Origin: Lysobacter prati
Lineage (GTDB): Bacteria; Pseudomonadota; Gammaproteobacteria; Xanthomonadales; Xanthomonadaceae
Direction: 5' to 3'
Assembly: GCF_009765215.1 (NCBI RefSeq)
Contig: NZ_VLNV01000001.1
Span: forward strand, 124,001-188,000
Length of the DNA stretch: 64,000 bases
Under the pieces are notes generated by a model. The model was not told where the DNA came from, did no database searches, and worked only from the letters and a program-made list of their open reading frames with translations. Each line of letters starts with the position of its first letter. Position 1 is the stretch's first letter. This document shows, piece after piece, positions 1-11,644 of the stretch. Both the position numbers and the translations under genes were made by a program.

Positions 1-1
1 G

Positions 2-883
<882 letters not shown>

Positions 884-995
884 GCATGCCTGACTGAGCA
901 TGCGCGACTGGGCATGGCCGGGGGCGGCGAGGCCGCTCCCGGACTGCCCGCAGCCCCCAATCCGTCGCCGTGATCGCAATCGGCTACGGTTTCAA

Positions 996-1024
996 TTGCC
1001 CCTGACCTCGGCGAAGGCTAGAGT
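996..1024 (+). promoter_or_regulatory. candidate sigma-70 promoter of fimV
   Basis: TTGCCC (996-1001), 17-bp spacer, TAGAGT (1019-1024), 31 bp before the fimV GTG. The -10 is preceded by GC, as in several other candidate promoters in this window. Sequence-based prediction only. Confidence 0.5.
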
Positions 1025-1054
1025 CGCCGCCGGGGGACGGCATCGGGATCCGAA

Positions 1055-2917
1055 GTGAAACAACGTCAAGTGAAACAGCCGGCCTGGCGCGGCTCGCGCA
1101 CGGTGCTGGCATTGGCGCTGGCCATTGCCAGCGGCGCCGCATCGGCGTTGGGCCTGGGCCAGATCGAGGTCAAGTCGCGAATCGGGCAGCCATTCCTGGC
1201 TGAAATTCCGATCGTCTCGAACGATCCGTCGGAGCTTGAGAACCTGCAGGCGGAGCTGGCTTCGCCGCTGGTGTTCGCCCGCATCGGCCTGCAGCCGCCC
1301 AGCGGCATCGTTTCCGAGCTGCGCTTCGCCTCGGCGCTCGATTCGGCCGGCCGGCCGGTGATCCGCGTCACCAGCGACGAGCCGGTCAACGACTCGCTGC
1401 TCACCTTCCTGGTCTCGGTCGACTGGGGCCAGGGCAGGCTGGTGCGCGAGTACTCGGCGCTGCTGGACACCCCGCGCACGGTCTCGGCGCCGTTGCAGCC
1501 GCAGATCGAGGAGACCGTGGTCTCCGCCCCCAACATCGTCGAGCGTCCGCTCGAACCGGAAGTGGCCGCTGCTCCGGCGGACGTGCCGGCCGAAGCCGCT
1601 CCGGCGGAAGAAACCGTCGCCGCCGGTCCCGACGGCGACAACAACAACGACGCAAATGCCATTGCGCCGACGCCGACGCCGGCCGCAGAGCCTGCGCCCG
1701 CACCGGCGCAGGTGGCCAATGCCACGCCGGTCGCAACGCCTGCGGGCGACCTCGCCGGCGAGTACTCGGTGCGTCGTGGCGACACCCTTTCGCAGATCGC
1801 CGGTCGCGTGCAGGGCGAGGGCTTCACCCTCGACCAGGCGATGATCGCGCTGCTGCGTGCCAACCCCGAAGCGTTCATCGGCGGCAACGTCAACCGGCTC
1901 AAGGCCGGTGCGGTGCTGGCAGTGCCGGCCAGCGAACAGCTGGCCAACGTCGACGCGGCGCAGGCAAGCCAGCTGGTCAGCAGCCAGGTGCGGCAGTGGC
2001 GCGATGCGCGTCGCGCGGTGCCGCAGCCGGCGCTCGAAGGTGGCATTGCTGCTTCGGCGGCGACATCGCCGGTGGCGGCAGGTGCAGCGACTACGGCGGC
2101 CAACCCGCGCAGCGCCGACGCACGTCTTGAAATCGTTCCGCCTGGCGCCAGCAGCGCTACCCAGGCGGGTACACAGTCCGGCATCAACGCCGGTGGTGAG
2201 GGCGACATGCTGCGTCAGGAATTGCAACAGAACACCGAAACCCTTGCCGCGCGCGAAGCCGAGCTGCAGGAGCTCAAGGGCCGCGTCGCCGAGCTGGAGC
2301 AACTGCAGAACAAGCAGCAGCAGCTGATCGCAATGAAGGACAGCGAGCTGGCCGCCGCCCAGCAGCGCCTGGCGCAGAGCAACCAGAAGGACCAGGCGAT
2401 GCAGGCCGCTTCGGCGATGCCGTGGCTGATCGGCGCTGGCGTGCTGCTGCTGGCCGTGGTCGGTGGCTGGTTCATGCGCCGTCGTCCGGTCAAGCCGGTG
2501 TTCCGCGCGCCGCTGCCGGGAGATGCCGCCGCCGCGCCTTCGATCGCTGACGCGTTCACCGAAACCTCGTTCCCCGCACAGCAGCCGCGCGCCCCGATCC
2601 AGGCCGATGCGGATCTGCACGTCGACGAAGCGCCAGCCGCGCCGGCATTCGAGCTGCAGGCGTCTGCTCCGGCACCCGCCGCAGCACCGGCCCCCAGCGC
2701 GACGGCGCCGGCATGGCACGTCGCATCGGCCGACACCAAGGGCCGCGTCGAGCCGTCGATGGCGACGCAGCCGGGCCAGGAGCGTCTCGAACTTGCCCGC
2801 GCCTACCTCGACCTGGGCGACCGCGAAAGCGCCCGGCAGCTGCTCGCCGAAGTGGTGATCAATGGCGACCTGGCCGCACGCCAGCGCGCTTCGCGGATGC
2901 TGCAGGAACTCGATTGA
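1055..2917 (+). CDS. fimV: FimV/HubP-like polar peptidoglycan-binding protein
   Basis: Inner-membrane protein of the FimV/HubP family, which organises the cell pole, type IV pili and twitching. 620 residues from a GTG start. Order: Sec-type signal (about 10-35, ending ASA), the FimV N-terminal domain beginning LGLGQIEVKSRIGQPF, an Ala/Pro-rich linker, a LysM domain (about 235-290, starting YSVRRGDTLSQIA), a coiled-coil Glu/Gln-rich stretch (about 390-450), one transmembrane helix (about 455-473, followed by MRRR), a low-complexity cytoplasmic part and the C-terminal FimV helix pair (ELARAYLDLGDRESARQLL). Shorter than Pseudomonas FimV, mainly in the cytoplasmic linker. The alternative GTG at 1070 would shorten the N-terminus by five residues. 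A promoter candidate lies 31 bp upstream. Confidence 0.88.
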   Translation: MKQRQVKQPAWRGSRTVLALALAIASGAASALGLGQIEVKSRIGQPFLAEIPIVSNDPSELENLQAELASPLVFARIGLQPPSGIVSELRFASALDSAGRPVIRVTSDEPVNDSLLTFLVSVDWGQGRLVREYSALLDTPRTVSAPLQPQIEETVVSAPNIVERPLEPEVAAAPADVPAEAAPAEETVAAGPDGDNNNDANAIAPTPTPAAEPAPAPAQVANATPVATPAGDLAGEYSVRRGDTLSQIAGRVQGEGFTLDQAMIALLRANPEAFIGGNVNRLKAGAVLAVPASEQLANVDAAQASQLVSSQVRQWRDARRAVPQPALEGGIAASAATSPVAAGAATTAANPRSADARLEIVPPGASSATQAGTQSGINAGGEGDMLRQELQQNTETLAAREAELQELKGRVAELEQLQNKQQQLIAMKDSELAAAQQRLAQSNQKDQAMQAASAMPWLIGAGVLLLAVVGGWFMRRRPVKPVFRAPLPGDAAAAPSIADAFTETSFPAQQPRAPIQADADLHVDEAPAAPAFELQASAPAPAAAPAPSATAPAWHVASADTKGRVEPSMATQPGQERLELARAYLDLGDRESARQLLAEVVINGDLAARQRASRMLQELD

Positions 2918-2976
2918 CCTTGCCGCGTTGACCCGGCAGGACTGATATTGCCGGTCTGACTCAACTGGACTGAGCC

Positions 2977-3807
2977 GTGGTCGAAACCGCAATCGCCGTC
3001 GACGCCCCCCCGTCGCGGCGCCATGCCCTTGGCGTCGAATACGACGGCAGCGGGTTCTCAGGCTGGCAACGGCTGAGCAAGCATGGCGAGCCGGAGCGGG
3101 AGGGCGAGCAGACCCTGCAGGCCGCGCTTGAGCAGGCGCTGACCTTCGTCGCCGGGCATCCGGTCGAGGTGGTCTGCGCCGGTCGCACCGACGCCGGCGT
3201 GCACGCCGCTTGCCAGGTCGTCCACTTCGACAGCACCGCCATACGTGATCCGCGCGGCTGGATGCTCGGCGTCACCAGCCGCCTGCCGCCGCAGCTGTGC
3301 GTGCGCTGGTGCCAGCCGGCGCCGGACGACTTCCATGCACGCTTCTCCGCGCGTGCGCGCCGCTACCGCTACCGCATCCTCAACCGCCCGGTGCGTCCGG
3401 CCCTGGGCCGCCAGTACCTGAGCTGGGAGCGGCGTCCGCTCGACGCCGACGCCATGGATCGCGCCGCGCAGGCGTTGCTCGGCGAGAACGACTTTTCCGC
3501 CTTCCGCACCGTGCATTGCCAGGCGCCGCACGCGATGCGCGAGATGCAGGCGATCCGCGTCCGTCGTGATGGCGAAGTCGTCGAGGTCGAGGTGCAGGCC
3601 AATGCGTTCCTGCATCACATGGTCCGCAACATCGTCGGCAGCCTGTTGATGGTCGGCAGTGGCGAGCAGCCCGAGGCGTGGATTGCGCAACTGCTGGCCG
3701 GTCGCGACCGCACCGTGGCAGGCCCGACCGCTCCGTCGGCGGGGCTGGTGTTCCTGGGCCCGCGCTATCCGGCGCAGTGGGGCCTGCCTGCGGAAGTCAC
3801 CTTGTGA
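2977..3807 (+). CDS. truA: tRNA pseudouridine(38-40) synthase TruA
   Basis: Isomerises uridine to pseudouridine at positions 38, 39 and 40 in the tRNA anticodon arm. The catalytic Asp is D72 in the family motif GRTDAGVHA; the RYRYRI and [15 protein letters not shown] segments are also typical. 276 residues is normal for the family. GTG start at 2977, 59 bp after fimV. Its TGA stop overlaps the GTG start of trpF (GTGA), so the two are probably translationally coupled, an arrangement common in proteobacteria. Confidence 0.95.
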   Translation: MVETAIAVDAPPSRRHALGVEYDGSGFSGWQRLSKHGEPEREGEQTLQAALEQALTFVAGHPVEVVCAGRTDAGVHAACQVVHFDSTAIRDPRGWMLGVTSRLPPQLCVRWCQPAPDDFHARFSARARRYRYRILNRPVRPALGRQYLSWERRPLDADAMDRAAQALLGENDFSAFRTVHCQAPHAMREMQAIRVRRDGEVVEVEVQANAFLHHMVRNIVGSLLMVGSGEQPEAWIAQLLAGRDRTVAGPTAPSAGLVFLGPRYPAQWGLPAEVTL

Positions 3808-4436
3808 GCCACACCCGAATCAAGTTCTGCGGCATGACCCGCGCAGACGACGTCCGCCTGGCCTGTCACCTGGGCGTTGACGCGATTGGCATGGTGTTCG
3901 CGCAGCGCAGTCCGCGTCGCCTCGAAATCGCGCAGGCTGCGGCGCTGCGGATGGAAGTCGCTGCCGGCATCGAAGCCGTCGCGTTGTTCATGGACAGCGC
4001 GGCTGATGAAGTAAGTGGCGTCATCGCGCAGGTGCGCCCGACACTGTTGCAGTTCCATGGCATCGAGGACGAGGCGTTCTGTCGCAGCTTCGGCCTGCCC
4101 TACATGAAGGCGATCGCCATGGGCGATGAGGCCGGGCAGGGCATTGACTGGTCCGCGCGCTATCCCGATGCGACGGCGCTGCTGCTCGACAGTCACGAAG
4201 TCGGCGGCGCCGGCGGCAGCGGCCGTACGTTCGACTGGTCACGCATTCCCTCGCAGTTGGGAAAACCCTTCCTGCTGGCCGGCGGCATCGTCCCGGAAAA
4301 CGTGTTCGAGGCTGTGGGTGCCGTGCGGCCCTGGGGCGTGGATGTGTCGAGCGGCATCGAAAGCGCACCCGGCATCAAGGACGCCGCGCGCATGCGCCGC
4401 TTCGTCGAAGAAGTCCGCCGCGCCGACGCCCTGTAG
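3804..4436 (+). CDS. trpF: phosphoribosylanthranilate isomerase
   Basis: Amadori rearrangement of N-(5-phosphoribosyl)anthranilate to CdRP, third step of tryptophan synthesis; single TIM barrel. Motifs: RIKFCGMTR at the N-terminus with the catalytic Cys, [18 protein letters not shown] carrying the catalytic Asp and a phosphate-binding loop, [10 protein letters not shown], and [15 protein letters not shown] near the end. 210 residues with a GTG start chosen at 3804 because it overlaps the truA stop and places RIKFCGMTR at residues 5-13; longer in-frame starts lie inside truA and are not credible. Followed within 14 bp by the convergent stop of the LysR gene. Confidence 0.95.
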   Translation: MSHTRIKFCGMTRADDVRLACHLGVDAIGMVFAQRSPRRLEIAQAAALRMEVAAGIEAVALFMDSAADEVSGVIAQVRPTLLQFHGIEDEAFCRSFGLPYMKAIAMGDEAGQGIDWSARYPDATALLLDSHEVGGAGGSGRTFDWSRIPSQLGKPFLLAGGIVPENVFEAVGAVRPWGVDVSSGIESAPGIKDAARMRRFVEEVRRADAL

Positions 4437-4449
4437 TAGCAATTCGCTT

Positions 4450-5349
4450 CTACACAGGTGAGGTGATGGCCAGTTCGGCGCGCAGCCACCTGGCCAGGCG
4501 CGACACCCGCGGATCGCTGCTTCGTTTCGGCGCGCACAGCGCCCAGCATCCGTCCGTCGCCACGAAGCCCCAAGGCGCAAGCAAGCGACCGGCGGCGATG
4601 TCTTCGGCCACCAGCGGCTCCGGGCTGATTGCCACGCCTAGTCCAGCCTGCGCGGCTTCGAGCAGGTAATACAGGTGCTCGAAGCCGGTGCCCAGTCGGA
4701 GCGCCGCCGGCTCCAGTCCCATGCGAACGGCCCAGTCCTGCCACGCTTGCGGCCGCGAAGTCGTGTGCAGCAGCGGCTCGCCGAGCAGCGAAGTTGCCGC
4801 TGACGACAGCAGGCGTTGGTGACCTTCCAGGCGCGGGCTGAGTACCGGCCCGATGCGCTCGGCCGCGAGCTCGTGCACCTGCCAGTCCGCCGGCCATGGC
4901 GCCTGCGAGATCAGCAACGCCGCATCGAGCCCGCTCAGTTGGGCGTCCGGCGCCGTCTCGCTCGCCGACAGGTGCAGCTTGAGGTCGGGCAACTCGCGCG
5001 CAAGGCGTTCCAGCCGCGGAATCATCCAGCGCGCAAGCACGCTGCCGGGGCAGCCGAGCACCAGCGGCGCCTGCTGGGGACGGCGACGCAGTTCCGCCCA
5101 GGCACCACGCAGCGGCTCGAATGCCGCTTCGGCAGCTTCGTGCAGGCGCCGACCCGCGGGTGTCAGGGCCAGGCCACGACCCTGGCGTACGAACAGCGCC
5201 GTCCCGAGTGTCTCCTCCAGCGCCCGCAGGTGGCGGCTGACCGCGCCATGGGTGACGTGGAGCTCATCGGCCGCGCGACTGACGCTGTTGAGCCGGGCGA
5301 CCGCCTCGAACGCGCGCAGGGCATTGAGCGGGGGCAGGTCACGGCTCAT
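4450..5349 (-). CDS. trpI: LysR-family regulator, TrpI-like, divergent from trpBA
   Basis: 299-residue LysR-type regulator: N-terminal winged helix-turn-helix ([20 protein letters not shown], then [18 protein letters not shown]), C-terminal effector-binding domain. The opening [16 protein letters not shown] and the divergent position before trpB closely resemble TrpI, the indoleglycerol-phosphate-responsive activator of trpBA in Pseudomonas. The start at 5349 is preferred; a longer reading to 5523 would run through the whole intergenic region and add residues not seen in LysR proteins. The gene ends 13 bp from trpF, convergent. The assignment to tryptophan control is inferred from context and remembered family similarity; a GcvA-like role cannot be excluded. 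Confidence 0.75.
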   Translation of the reverse strand: MSRDLPPLNALRAFEAVARLNSVSRAADELHVTHGAVSRHLRALEETLGTALFVRQGRGLALTPAGRRLHEAAEAAFEPLRGAWAELRRRPQQAPLVLGCPGSVLARWMIPRLERLARELPDLKLHLSASETAPDAQLSGLDAALLISQAPWPADWQVHELAAERIGPVLSPRLEGHQRLLSSAATSLLGEPLLHTTSRPQAWQDWAVRMGLEPAALRLGTGFEHLYYLLEAAQAGLGVAISPEPLVAEDIAAGRLLAPWGFVATDGCWALCAPKRSSDPRVSRLARWLRAELAITSPV

Positions 5350-5363
5350 GAATTGTGAGTTTT

Positions 5364-5377
5364 CCTGACAGGTCAGG
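5364..5377. promoter_or_regulatory. dyad CCTGAC-AG-GTCAGG in the trpI/trpB intergenic region
   Basis: Perfect 6-bp inverted repeat with a 2-bp spacer, 15 bp upstream of the trpI start codon and about 145 bp from trpB. It fits the T-N11-A dyad shape of LysR-family sites and is a candidate TrpI operator/autoregulatory site. Function is inference. Confidence 0.4.
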
Positions 5378-5438
5378 CCGATTTTATAGGTTTTTGTGGC
5401 CAACACGGTGCGATAAGGTGGGAGCCGTTGTTGCAGGC

Positions 5439-5482
5439 CCAGCTTGCTGGTGGCGCCCCCTCCCCAGTCGCCAGCAAGCTGG
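5439..5482 (+). promoter_or_regulatory. 12-bp stem-loop in the trpB leader
   Basis: CCAGCTTGCTGG (5439-5450) and its perfect complement CCAGCAAGCTGG (5471-5482) enclose a 20-nt C-rich loop, 39 nt before the trpB ATG. No T-run follows, so it is not an ordinary terminator. It may act as an mRNA leader structure or a DNA dyad; see findings. Confidence 0.5.
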
Positions 5483-5521
5483 ACTCCTGCCTGCCTTGCC
5501 GCATTGGTTCGAAGGAGTGAC

Positions 5522-6733
<1,212 letters not shown>

Positions 6734-6743
6734 GGATGGATCC

Positions 6744-7544
6744 ATGAACCGCATCGATGTCCGCTTCGACGCACTCAAGGCACGGGGCCGCAAGGCGCTG
6801 ATCCCCTTCATCACCGCCGGCGATCCTTCGCTGGAAGCCACCGTGCCGGTGATGCACGCGCTGGTCGCAGCCGGCGCCGACGTGATCGAGCTGGGCGTGC
6901 CGTTCTCCGACCCGATGGCCGATGGCCCGACCATCCAGCGCAGTTCCGAGCGCGCGCTGGCGCGCGGGGCGGGGAGGGCGTTCGTGTTCGACTGCGTGCG
7001 CCGCTTTCGTGAGCGCGACGCCGACACGCCGGTGGTGCTGATGGGTTACCTCAACCCGGTCGAGATCCCCGGCGCCGAGCGCTTCGCCGCCGAGGCGGTT
7101 GCGGCCGGCGTCGACGGCGTGTTGCTGGTCGACCTGCCACCGGAGGAATCGGCCGAGTTCCGCGTCGCCTTCTCGGCGCACGGCCTGGCCTTGATCCTGC
7201 TGGCGTCGCCGACCACCACCGACGCCCGCATGGCGGTGCTGTGCGAGCAGGCGCAGGGCTACCTGTACTACGTCAGCTTCGCCGGCGTCACCGGCGCCGA
7301 CCGCCTCGACACCGGTGCCGCCAACGCGCGCCTGCACGAGATCCGCAGCCGCAGCCGCGTCCCGGTCGTGGCCGGCTTTGGCATCAAGGACGCCGCCAGC
7401 GCGTCCGCGATGGCCGCCGAGGCCGAAGGAGTCGTCGTCGGCAGCGCCCTGGTGGCGGCGCTGGCCGAAGCAGCCGATCCCGCCGGCCAGGCCGGGCACT
7501 TTCTGCAACCGCTACGGGCTGCCCTCGACGCTCTGCCGGCCTGA
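6744..7544 (+). CDS. trpA: tryptophan synthase alpha subunit
   Basis: Retro-aldol cleavage of indole-3-glycerol phosphate to indole and glyceraldehyde-3-phosphate; indole is channelled to TrpB. 266 residues. Catalytic E49 and D60 fall at the same positions as in the Salmonella enzyme (ELGVPFSDPMADGPTIQ); the phosphate-binding loop is GFGIKD and GSALV. ATG 6744, 10 bp after trpB, so one operon. The frame is open upstream into trpB but the ATG gives the canonical N-terminus. Confidence 0.97.
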   Translation: MNRIDVRFDALKARGRKALIPFITAGDPSLEATVPVMHALVAAGADVIELGVPFSDPMADGPTIQRSSERALARGAGRAFVFDCVRRFRERDADTPVVLMGYLNPVEIPGAERFAAEAVAAGVDGVLLVDLPPEESAEFRVAFSAHGLALILLASPTTTDARMAVLCEQAQGYLYYVSFAGVTGADRLDTGAANARLHEIRSRSRVPVVAGFGIKDAASASAMAAEAEGVVVGSALVAALAEAADPAGQAGHFLQPLRAALDALPA

Positions 7545-7625
7545 GCACGCCACTGCGCTAAACTGGCCCGCTCGGCCGGACCCCACTCCGGCACTCACCA
7601 AGCCTGAACGGGGAACACCCAACGC

Positions 7626-8509
<884 letters not shown>

Positions 8510-8513
<4 letters not shown>

Positions 8514-9850
8514 GCCGCAAGTATTTCGGCACCGACGGCATCCGCGGACGCGTCGGTGAGGGTCCGATCTCGGCTGACTTCGTGATGCGCCTGGGCAATG
8601 CCTACGGCCACGCGCTGCCGCGCCGCGACTGGCGCAATCCGGTGGTGATCATCGGCAAGGACACGCGCATCTCGAACTACATGTTCGAGGCCGCGCTGGA
8701 GGCCGGCCTGGTCGCCGCCGGCGTCGACGTGCAGCTGATGGGCCCGATGCCGACCCCGGCCGTGGCCCACCTGACCCATTCGATGCGCGCCGACGGCGGC
8801 ATCGTGATCTCGGCCTCGCACAACCCGCACCACGACAACGGCATCAAGTTCTTCTCCGCCGAAGGCGAGAAGCTCGACGATGCCACCGAGCTGGCGATCG
8901 AAGCCGCGCTGGAGCAACCGTTCCGCACCGTGCCGTCGGAGCAGTTGGGCAAGGCCGTGCGCACCCGCGATGCACTGGGTCGCTACATCGAAGCCTGCAA
9001 GAGTTCGGTGCCCAAGGGCTTCGACCTGGGCGGCATGCGCATCGCCATGGACTGCGCCAACGGCGCCACCTACCAGCTCGGACCGCTGGTGCTGCGCGAG
9101 CTGGGCGCGCGTGTCGACCCGATCGGCATCGACCCCAACGGCATCAACATCAACGACGGCGTCGGCTCGACCCATCCGGAAACGCTGGCCGCGCACGTCA
9201 AGGCCACCGATGCCGACCTTGGCATCGCCTTCGACGGCGACGGCGATCGCGTGCTGTTCGTCGATGGCGACGGCGTCGTCCGCGACGGCGACGACCTGAT
9301 CTACGTGCTGGCCTGCGACTGGCAGCAGACCGGGCGCCTGCAGGGACCCGTGGTCGGCACCCTGATGACCAACTACGCGCTCGAGCGCGCGCTGGCCGAG
9401 CGCGGCATCGGCTTCGTCCGCGCCAAGGTCGGCGACCGCTACGTTCACCAGCAGCTGCATGCCAACAACGCCGTGCTCGGTGGCGAGGCGTCGGGCCATT
9501 TGCTGTGCCTGGACCGCACCAGCACCGGCGACGGCATCGTCAGCGCGCTGCAGGTGCTGGAGGTGCTCAAGCGCCGCGGCATGAGCCTGGCCCAGGCGCT
9601 CGACGGTTTCAGCAAGCTGCCGCAGAAGACGGTGAACGTGCGTTTCCAGGGCGGCGCCAAGCCGGCCGAAGCGCCGTCGGTGCAGGCGGCGCTGGCACAG
9701 GCGCAGGCGGCCGTGGCCGGTCGCGGCCGTGCCTTCCTGCGTCCGTCCGGCACCGAGCCGGTCGTGCGCGTGACGGTGGAAGCCGACGACGCGACGCTGA
9801 TGCAGGACACGCTCGACCGTCTTGCCGAGGCCGTGCGCGCCGCGGCCTGA
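8510..9850 (+). CDS. glmM: phosphoglucosamine mutase
   Basis: Interconverts glucosamine-6-P and glucosamine-1-P on the way to UDP-GlcNAc for peptidoglycan and LPS; activated by phosphorylation of the active-site Ser. 446 residues, close to the usual 445. Motifs: YFGTDGIRG at the N-terminus, S103 in the [13 protein letters not shown] loop, the Mg-binding DGDGDR, the substrate loop GGEASGH and phosphate-binding RPSGTEP. A TTG start at 8510 overlaps the accD stop as TTGA and gives [10 protein letters not shown], the expected N-terminus; longer readings lie within accD. Usually glmM follows folP; here it is coupled to accD. Confidence 0.95.
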
Positions 9851-9868
9851 ACACCGCCGCGTCGCCCT

Positions 9869-9915
9869 CGCAGGAGCGGCCTGCTCGCGGTCTGCGCGAG
9901 AAAGTCGCTCCTGCG
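9869..9915. repeat. nested palindrome after glmM (CGCAGGAGCG type)
   Basis: Outer arms CGCAGGAGCG (9869-9878) and CGCTCCTGCG (9906-9915), inner arms CTCGCG (9884-9889) and CGCGAG (9895-9900). This resembles the GTAGGAGCG...CGCTCCTAC extragenic repeats common in xanthomonads and pseudomonads. It could also end glmM transcription, although no T-run follows. Confidence 0.65.
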
Positions 9916-9974
9916 GCCGCCGTCTGGCGGGCCTATCATTTCCCTTCGAACATCGACCCACACAGGCACGCCCC

Positions 9975-10925
9975 GTGAACCGCATTCCGACCCTCGACAT
10001 CCGCCGTTTCAGCCAGCCCGCCAGTGCCGGCGACCGTGACGCCTTTGTGGCCGAACTGGGCGCGGCCTATCGCGAATGGGGCTTCGCCGGAATCCGCGGC
10101 CACGGCATTCCGACCGCGCAGATCGATGCGTCGTACGACGTGTTCAAGCGTTTCTTCGGCCTGCCCGAGGCAGTGAAGATGCAGTACCACGTCGCCGGCA
10201 GCGGCGGCGCCCGTGGCTACACGCCGTTCGGCGTGGAGACGGCGAAGGACTCCAAGCATTTCGACCTGAAGGAGTTCTGGCACGTCGGCCGCGAGATCCC
10301 GCGCGATTCGAAGTACGCCGACGTGATGCCGCCGAACCTGTGGCCGCAGGAAATCCCGGAGTTCCGCGAGCAGGCCTATGGCCTGTACCAGTCGCTCGAC
10401 CAGCTCGGTTCGCGCGTGCTCAGCGCGCTGGCCCTGCACATTGGCCTCGACGAGTCGTACTTCGCCGACAAGACCAATTCCGGCAACTCGATCCTGCGTC
10501 CGATCCATTACCCGCCGATCACCTCCGACGACATCCCCAACGAGCGCGCCGGCGCGCACGAGGACATCAACCTGATCACGCTGCTGGTCGGTGCCAGCGC
10601 GGAAGGTCTGGAAGTGCGTTCGCGCAAGGGCGAGTGGGTGCCGTTCACCGCCGACGCCGACACGATCGTCGTCAACATCGGCGACATGCTGCAGCGCCTG
10701 ACCAACCACGTGTACCCGTCGACGACGCACCGCGTGGTCAACCCGCCGGGCGAGAAGGCGCGCCAGCCGCGCTACTCGACGCCGTTCTTCCTGCATCCGA
10801 ATCCTGATTTCCTGATCGACGTGCTGCCGTCGTGCGTGAGCGGGGATAACCCGAGCCGCTATCCGGAAGCGATCACCGCTCACGGCTACCTCGAAGAGCG
10901 CCTGCGGGAAATCAAGCTGAAGTAA
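9975..10925 (+). CDS. isopenicillin-N-synthase-like 2-oxoglutarate/Fe(II) dioxygenase
   Basis: 316-residue non-haem iron oxygenase of the IPNS/2OG-Fe(II) superfamily with an N-terminal DIOX_N region and a jelly-roll core. The iron triad is visible: H195-x-D197 (AHEDIN) and H252 (THRVVN); R266-Y-S268 (RYST) is the 2-oxoglutarate-binding Arg-x-Ser. GTG start at 9975. It stands alone, flanked by palindromes on both sides. The substrate cannot be told from sequence; relatives hydroxylate small metabolites or gibberellin/flavonoid-like compounds, and nothing nearby points to antibiotic synthesis. Confidence 0.85.
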   Translation: MNRIPTLDIRRFSQPASAGDRDAFVAELGAAYREWGFAGIRGHGIPTAQIDASYDVFKRFFGLPEAVKMQYHVAGSGGARGYTPFGVETAKDSKHFDLKEFWHVGREIPRDSKYADVMPPNLWPQEIPEFREQAYGLYQSLDQLGSRVLSALALHIGLDESYFADKTNSGNSILRPIHYPPITSDDIPNERAGAHEDINLITLLVGASAEGLEVRSRKGEWVPFTADADTIVVNIGDMLQRLTNHVYPSTTHRVVNPPGEKARQPRYSTPFFLHPNPDFLIDVLPSCVSGDNPSRYPEAITAHGYLEERLREIKLK

Positions 10926-10966
10926 CGTTTCGGCCCGCGCGCTCGCGCGCGGCTTTGCCGAAACGT
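10925..10966. terminator. long palindrome after the oxygenase gene, possible bidirectional terminator
   Basis: Outer arms ACGTTTCGGC and GCCGAAACGT (10925-10934 / 10957-10966) enclose a CCGCGCG/CGCGCGG inner stem. It lies between the convergent oxygenase and glycosylase genes and immediately precedes a REP palindrome. Confidence 0.55.
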
Positions 10967-10990
10967 CATCCCGGCGTCCGCCGGGATGAC
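10965..10990. repeat. REP-like palindrome GTCATCCCGGCG-TC-CGCCGGGATGAC
   Basis: Perfect 12-bp inverted repeat. Same family as the CGTCATCCC repeats near 38.4, 51.1 and 53.8 kb. Confidence 0.8.
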
Positions 10991-11001
10991 GGTGACGGGA
11001 T

Positions 11002-11553
11002 TCACGCCAGCGGTGGCGCAAGAATCCCGGCCCCCTCAAGCGCCTCCCTCCACGCCGCCAGCTTCACCGCCGGCGCAGTCGACGCATTCGCCGGACTGGT
11101 CGAGGGCAACCGCACGCACTGCAGCCCCAGTGCATCCGGTTGCACCCCTGCAAGCCGACGGAATCCACTCTCGGCCTTCGCGCCGTTGAACAGCACCGTC
11201 CTGATTCCGCGATGCCCGCCGAAGAAGGCGATGAAATCATTTGCCTGCGCCGTATCGTCGCGGATCGCCGAATCCAGGCTGCCATCGCGCTCGCAGCGAT
11301 CGAACACGTCCCAAAGGGCAATGCCGGATTGCTGTAAACGCAACAGTCGTTGCGCATAGGGCAGGGCAGGCGTGGCGCCGACCAGTTCGCCCATGATCGG
11401 CCAGAAGCGATTTTGCGGATGCGCGTAATACTGATGCGCTTGCAAGGACGCGGCCCCGGGCATGCTGCCGAGGATCAGCACGCGCGCATCCTTTGCACTG
11501 ACCGGCGGAAAGCCTTTCAACAGTCGCGAACGGGCGGAGGAGGGCAATGCCAT
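11002..11553 (-). CDS. hypoxanthine/uracil-DNA-glycosylase-superfamily protein (DNA-deoxyinosine glycosylase type)
   Basis: 183 residues of the uracil-DNA-glycosylase fold, most like the small HDG/Mug-related family that removes hypoxanthine from DNA: motif 1 LGSMPGAASLQAHQYYAHP, then QNRFWPIM, and the C-terminal LPSTSPAN motif corresponding to the intercalation/His loop of UDGs. Role: base-excision repair in the cytoplasm. Convergent with the oxygenase gene and divergent from tpiA. Substrate specificity is inferred from family resemblance only. Confidence 0.8.
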   Translation of the reverse strand: MALPSSARSRLLKGFPPVSAKDARVLILGSMPGAASLQAHQYYAHPQNRFWPIMGELVGATPALPYAQRLLRLQQSGIALWDVFDRCERDGSLDSAIRDDTAQANDFIAFFGGHRGIRTVLFNGAKAESGFRRLAGVQPDALGLQCVRLPSTSPANASTAPAVKLAAWREALEGAGILAPPLA

Positions 11554-11644
11554 GGATCGATTCTCGCCGACGTGAGGTAAACTTTGCGCCCTTCGTTCAG
11601 CGTGCCCATGGCGGCTGGACCCAGCCAGGAATCAAGGAGTGGCC

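Noticed and set aside
9975-10925. The oxygenase as true isopenicillin N synthase in a beta-lactam cluster
   Set aside because: Only the fold and iron ligands are shared; no ACV synthetase or other beta-lactam genes are nearby.
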